From: Pseudomonadota bacterium | Lineage (GTDB): Bacteria; Pseudomonadota; Alphaproteobacteria; Sphingomonadales; Sphingomonadaceae | DNA length: 8,477 nt | Assembly (NCBI GenBank): GCA_023432995.1 | Contig: JAEZES010000114.1 | Location: 1 to 8,477 of the forward strand | Reading direction: 5' to 3' | In this document: one piece after another, positions 6,036-8,477 of the stretch | Numbering within the stretch: position 1 is the first letter of the stretch | Layout: the number at the start of each line of letters is the position of its first letter | Notes under the pieces: model-generated | What the model was told of the DNA's origin: nothing | The model's input: the letters and a program-made list of their open reading frames with translations, nothing else | Database searches by the model: none | Position numbers and translations under genes: made by a program

Positions 6036-6051
6036 ATGACCCGTTGTTCGA

Positions 6052-6756
6052 TCAGGCTTCGCCCGCCGCCTCCGCGGCGCGCTTGGCGCTGAGCCAGGCT
6101 TCGGCTTCCGCTTCCTGCGCCGCCTCGACTGCGGCCTTTGCGGCCGCGTCGCGCTCCGCGCGCAGCTCGGCGATCAGGCTCGCGCGATCGTCCTGGCTCT
6201 CGCCTCCGGCGTCCTCACCCTGGTCGCTCGGCGCGGCCCGCTTGGCCGCCCGCGCCACCGCCGCGTCGAGCTCGCGCTGCGAGCACAGCCCGAGCGTGAC
6301 CGGGTCCTTGGCGACGATGTTCTGGATGTTCCAGTGGGTTCGGTCGCGAATCGCGTTGATCGTGTTGCGCGTGGTACCGATCAGCTTGCCGATCTGCGCG
6401 TCGGAAATCTCCGGGTGATTGCGGATGATCCAGGCGATGCCGTCGGGCTTGTCCTGCCGCTTCGAGACCGGGGTGTAGCGCGGCCCTTTGGTGCGGCTGA
6501 CGTCGACCGGGGCGCGGTGCATCTTCAGGCGATAGTTCGGATCGGCCTGGCCGCGCTCGATCTCCTCGTGCGTCAGCTCGCCCGAGTGGACCGGATCGCG
6601 GCCGGTGTACTTCGAGCTGGCGAGGTCATCGGCCATCGCCTGGACCTCGAGGATGTGCAGGCCGCAGAACTCGGCGATCTGCTCGAAGCTCAAGGCGGTG
6701 TTGTCGACCAGCCACGAGGCCGTCGCATGGGGCATGAGAGGAGTGGGCTGGGCCAC
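6052..6756 (-). CDS. trcR: TrcR-like cell-cycle transcriptional regulator (DUF1013)
   Basis: A 234-aa member of the DUF1013/TrcR family, a DNA-binding regulator conserved across Alphaproteobacteria and linked to cell-cycle control. Two helix-turn-helix-like segments are visible: residues 15-41 (WLVDNTALSFEQIAEFCGLH and following) and 107-136 (GIAWIIRNHPEISDAQIGKL, then IGTTRNTINAI). The signature RDRTHWNIQNI (137-147) follows. The last 50 residues (about 185-234) are an Ala/Glu-rich, probably coiled-coil tail with no obvious counterpart in the conserved core. The start is a GTG at 6756: it has GGAG 8 nt upstream, and the protein then begins MAQPTPLMPHATASWLVDNT, matching the family's usual MxQPLMPKATA opening. 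The longer frame back to 6888 runs through the predicted promoter and is rejected. It is transcribed away from the quinone oxidoreductase/NTF2 pair in the same direction, with its own promoter. Confidence 0.92.
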   Translation of the reverse strand: MAQPTPLMPHATASWLVDNTALSFEQIAEFCGLHILEVQAMADDLASSKYTGRDPVHSGELTHEEIERGQADPNYRLKMHRAPVDVSRTKGPRYTPVSKRQDKPDGIAWIIRNHPEISDAQIGKLIGTTRNTINAIRDRTHWNIQNIVAKDPVTLGLCSQRELDAAVARAAKRAAPSDQGEDAGGESQDDRASLIAELRAERDAAAKAAVEAAQEAEAEAWLSAKRAAEAAGEA

Positions 6757-6783
6757 GAGATTGTCTCCGCTGGAAATAGATAG

Positions 6784-6805
6784 GGCCGCCCCATCCGGAG
6801 CGGCC
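6784..6805 (-). promoter_or_regulatory. Strong hairpin in the trcR 5' leader
   Basis: In the trcR transcript GGCCGCUCC (6805-6797) pairs with GGGGCGGCC (6792-6784) around a GGAU loop: a 9-bp stem with one G-U pair. It ends about 27 nt before the GTG start, and is followed by the A/U-rich CUAUCUAUUU and then the GGAG ribosome binding site. It may stabilize the mRNA or act as a regulatory leader structure. The pairing is seen directly; the function is inferred. Confidence 0.45.
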
Positions 6806-6816
6806 ACCGCCCTCGC

Positions 6817-6845
6817 GATGTAGGCCGATCGCCGGCAAACGGCAA
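6817..6845 (-). promoter_or_regulatory. Predicted housekeeping promoter of trcR
   Basis: On the minus strand TTGCCGT (6845-6839) is followed after 14 nt by CCTACATC (6824-6817). This is close to the Caulobacter housekeeping consensus TTGACGS-N10-14-GCTANAWC, with one mismatch in each box. Transcription would begin near 6810, giving a leader of about 54 nt. The -35 lies within three near-tandem TTGCC copies (complements at 6834-6838, 6841-6845 and 6847-6851), which might offer alternative -35 elements or a regulator site. Confidence 0.5.
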
Positions 6846-6937
6846 GGGCAAGCGCGGCCCGGGACGATGAGGCCGCGGCGGCGCACACTCCGCGCTTGTC
6901 CCGCGGGCGTAACTCGTCTGGGCCCGGGTCTCCGGCG

Positions 6938-7801
6938 TCACGCCACCCACGGCGAGGGCATGTTGTAGGGCACGGTGATGAACACCGCCTCGACCCCGGC
7001 GATCTTGCCGCCGACGATCTTGAACAGCTCGAGCAGCGCGAAGCTGTGCGGGAAGTGGAACACCGACTTGGTGCGGGTCACGCCGTCGGTCCAGGTCACG
7101 TCGACCACTTTGCCCATGTGGTCGATGAACCCGCCGGCGAGGACCAGGCCCTTTTCCTCGTCGACCAGCGGGAAGCGCCGGCCGCGCAGGCGGTCGTCGT
7201 AGATGTACTGCCCGAGGCGGAACTGCTCGGCGCAGCCCATCGCAGCGATCGGGTAGCCTTCGATGGCCGGGTTGTTGGTCGTCTGCAGGCCGTTCTCGAT
7301 CCGGTCGCAGTCGTCGGTGAACTCGGCATGCAGCGTGCCGTCGTTGAGCTCGAGCGTCTCGAAGTAGCCATTGGCGATCGCGATCATCCGCTCGCGCGGG
7401 ACGCGCTCGGCCTCGGGGACGTCGGCCAGCATCAGCGGCCGCGGGGCGACGTAAGTCTCGATACTCGGGAACGGGCCGAATTCCATCGAACGACAGACGA
7501 TCGTCTCGACCTCCGCGATCGCTCCGCCTTCGGCGCGCAGGCGCAGCGCCATGATCGCCGGATGGCCATGCTCCTCGACCACACCGAACCACGCGACCTG
7601 CCCGGTCTGGGGATCGGCGGCCTTGAGGTCGTAGCTCCGTCGCCGGGCGCTGATCGTGTTCCACAGGCCGTCGCCCGGCTGCAGGCGGACATTGTTCTCG
7701 GTGAACACGGCGCCGTCGGCCCAGGCCAGCCGTGAGGGGTCCTGCGCCTCGAGCGCGTCGAGGTAGGCTTCGGCAAGGGCGTAGAGTTCTGTGCGGATCA
7801 T
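6938..7801 (-). CDS. Tandem NTF2/SnoaL-like domain protein
   Basis: A 287-aa protein that I recognise as NTF2-like (cystatin-like alpha+beta barrel; SnoaL/DUF8021-type), with no certain function. It seems to hold two copies of the fold. Copy 1 starts LYALAEAYLDALEAQDPSRL (6-25) with FTENNVRLQPGDGLW (33-47) and ends GGAIAEVETIV (92-102). Copy 2 starts MIAIANGYFETLELNDGTLH (139-158) with FTDDCDRIENG (161-171) and ends VGGKIAGVEAVFI (263-275). Such folds serve as small-molecule enzymes (cyclases, isomerases, dehydratases) or binding proteins. No signal peptide or membrane helix is present. The ATG at 7801 overlaps the stop of the quinone oxidoreductase (ATGA) and has GGAG about 6 nt upstream, inside that gene, so the two are translationally coupled. 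A shared role in metabolizing a carbonyl or aromatic compound is plausible but unproved. The open frame extends to 8398 only as a shadow of the upstream gene. Confidence 0.82.
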   Translation of the reverse strand: MIRTELYALAEAYLDALEAQDPSRLAWADGAVFTENNVRLQPGDGLWNTISARRRSYDLKAADPQTGQVAWFGVVEEHGHPAIMALRLRAEGGAIAEVETIVCRSMEFGPFPSIETYVAPRPLMLADVPEAERVPRERMIAIANGYFETLELNDGTLHAEFTDDCDRIENGLQTTNNPAIEGYPIAAMGCAEQFRLGQYIYDDRLRGRRFPLVDEEKGLVLAGGFIDHMGKVVDVTWTDGVTRTKSVFHFPHSFALLELFKIVGGKIAGVEAVFITVPYNMPSPWVA

Positions 7802-8477
7802 GCGATCTCCAGGACGATCTTGCCGACGTGCTCGCCGGCTTCCATTCGTTCGTGCGCGGCGGCCGCTTCGGCCAGCGGGAAGGTGTGGTCCATCGCCGGC
7901 CGCAGCGCCCCCGAAGCGACCAGCGGCCAGGCCTTCGCCGCAACCTCCGCGGCCAGCGAGGCCTTGAATTCCGAAGAGCGCGCCCGCAGCGTCGAGCCGG
8001 TCAGCGTGTGCCGCCGGACCATGACTCCAGCGATGTTGACCGTCGCCTGGGCGCCGCCGAGCACCGCGATCGTGACCAGCCGGCCATCGTCCGCGAGGCA
8101 GTCGAGATTGCGCTGGGTATAGGGCCCGGCGACCATGTCGAGGCACAGGTGCGCGCCGGCGCCGCCGGTGATCTCGCGGACGCGGGCAACGAAGTCTTCG
8201 CTCCGGTAGTTGATCGCGTGGTCGGCGCCGAGCGCGCGCGCCGCCGCGCACTTCGCCTCCGAACCGCACGTGACGATAACCGCGAGCCCGAACGCCTTGC
8301 CGAGCTTGGTCGCCATCGTGCCGATGCCGCTCGTGCCGCCGTGGACCAGCAGGGTCTCGCCGGCCATGGCCCCGCCGCGCTGAAACACGTTGTGCCACAC
8401 GGTGAACAGCGTCTCAGCCAGCGCCGCGGCCTCGGCCGGGGACAGGCCCGGCGGGATGGGCAGGCAGTGTGCCGGCT
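7798..8477 (-). CDS. NAD(P)H:quinone oxidoreductase, MDR superfamily (5' end missing)
   Basis: The C-terminal 225 residues of a zinc-independent medium-chain dehydrogenase/reductase of the quinone oxidoreductase/PIG3 type. The full family length is about 325-335 aa, so about 100 N-terminal residues lie beyond the right edge. The frame is open to 8477, and the sequence upstream of the internal GTG at 8400 (HCLPIPPGLSPAEAAALAET) matches the family, so the gene continues. Visible features are LPIPPGLSPAEAAALAETLF and TVWHNVFQRG, the Rossmann NADPH loop LLVHGGTSGIGTMATKLGKA, ALGADHAINY, and the C-terminal HTFPLAEAAAAHERMEAGEHVGKIVL. It probably reduces quinones or alpha,beta-unsaturated carbonyls using NADPH. 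It overlaps the downstream NTF2-like gene by 4 bp (ATGA). In other alphaproteobacteria a gene of this type is, as I recall, often next to trcR/DUF1013. Confidence 0.92.
   Translation of the reverse strand, partial: PAHCLPIPPGLSPAEAAALAETLFTVWHNVFQRGGAMAGETLLVHGGTSGIGTMATKLGKAFGLAVIVTCGSEAKCAAARALGADHAINYRSEDFVARVREITGGAGAHLCLDMVAGPYTQRNLDCLADDGRLVTIAVLGGAQATVNIAGVMVRRHTLTGSTLRARSSEFKASLAAEVAAKAWPLVASGALRPAMDHTFPLAEAAAAHERMEAGEHVGKIVLEIA

Noticed and set aside
6938..8398. Single 486-aa fusion of an upstream Arg-rich region with the NTF2-like protein
   Set aside because: The upstream half is the out-of-frame reading of the quinone oxidoreductase. The ATG at 7801 has an SD and an ATGA overlap, so there are two genes and no fusion.

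Overview
The window is about 8.5 kb of very GC-rich chromosomal DNA with strong G/C bias at third codon positions. It looks like an alphaproteobacterium, most probably a member of Sphingomonadales (Erythrobacter, Novosphingobium or Sphingomonas relatives). The pointers are a TrcR/DUF1013-type cell-cycle regulator, a proA-nadD-rsfS-rlmH gene order, an M23 peptidase/bactofilin pair, and a promoter resembling the Caulobacter housekeeping consensus. No tRNA, rRNA, CRISPR array, insertion sequence or phage gene is visible. This is core chromosome, not a mobile island.

Layout. (1) Positions 1-4216, all minus strand, read right to left: proA (glutamate-5-semialdehyde dehydrogenase), an aldo/keto reductase with its own ribosome binding site and a possible promoter, nadD (nicotinate-nucleotide adenylyltransferase), rsfS (ribosome silencing factor), rlmH (23S rRNA methyltransferase), and the first codons of a secreted protein, probably an EnvC-type murein hydrolase activator. 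The cluster combines proline synthesis, NAD synthesis and late ribosome functions. (2) Positions 4217-4431: a 215-bp divergent intergenic region with repeated CGATTCGGG motifs, inverted repeats and a leader hairpin. (3) Positions 4432-5995, plus strand: a membrane-anchored M23 peptidoglycan endopeptidase whose 3' end overlaps the start of a bactofilin gene by 71 bp. This is a likely cell-shape or localized wall-remodelling module. (4) Positions 5996-6051: a short convergent gap with a terminator-like hairpin. (5) Positions 6052-8477, minus strand: a 5'-truncated NAD(P)H:quinone oxidoreductase, a double NTF2/SnoaL-like protein translationally coupled to it by an ATGA overlap, then trcR with a separate predicted promoter and a strong 5'-UTR hairpin.

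No new defence or biosynthetic system is evident. The points most worth a second look are the overlapping M23/bactofilin pair and its divergent control region, the trcR leader, the unclear rsfS start (possible ATT), the variant nucleotide-binding motif in NadD, and two accessory genes (the aldo/keto reductase and the double-NTF2 protein) apparently placed inside otherwise conserved gene strings.
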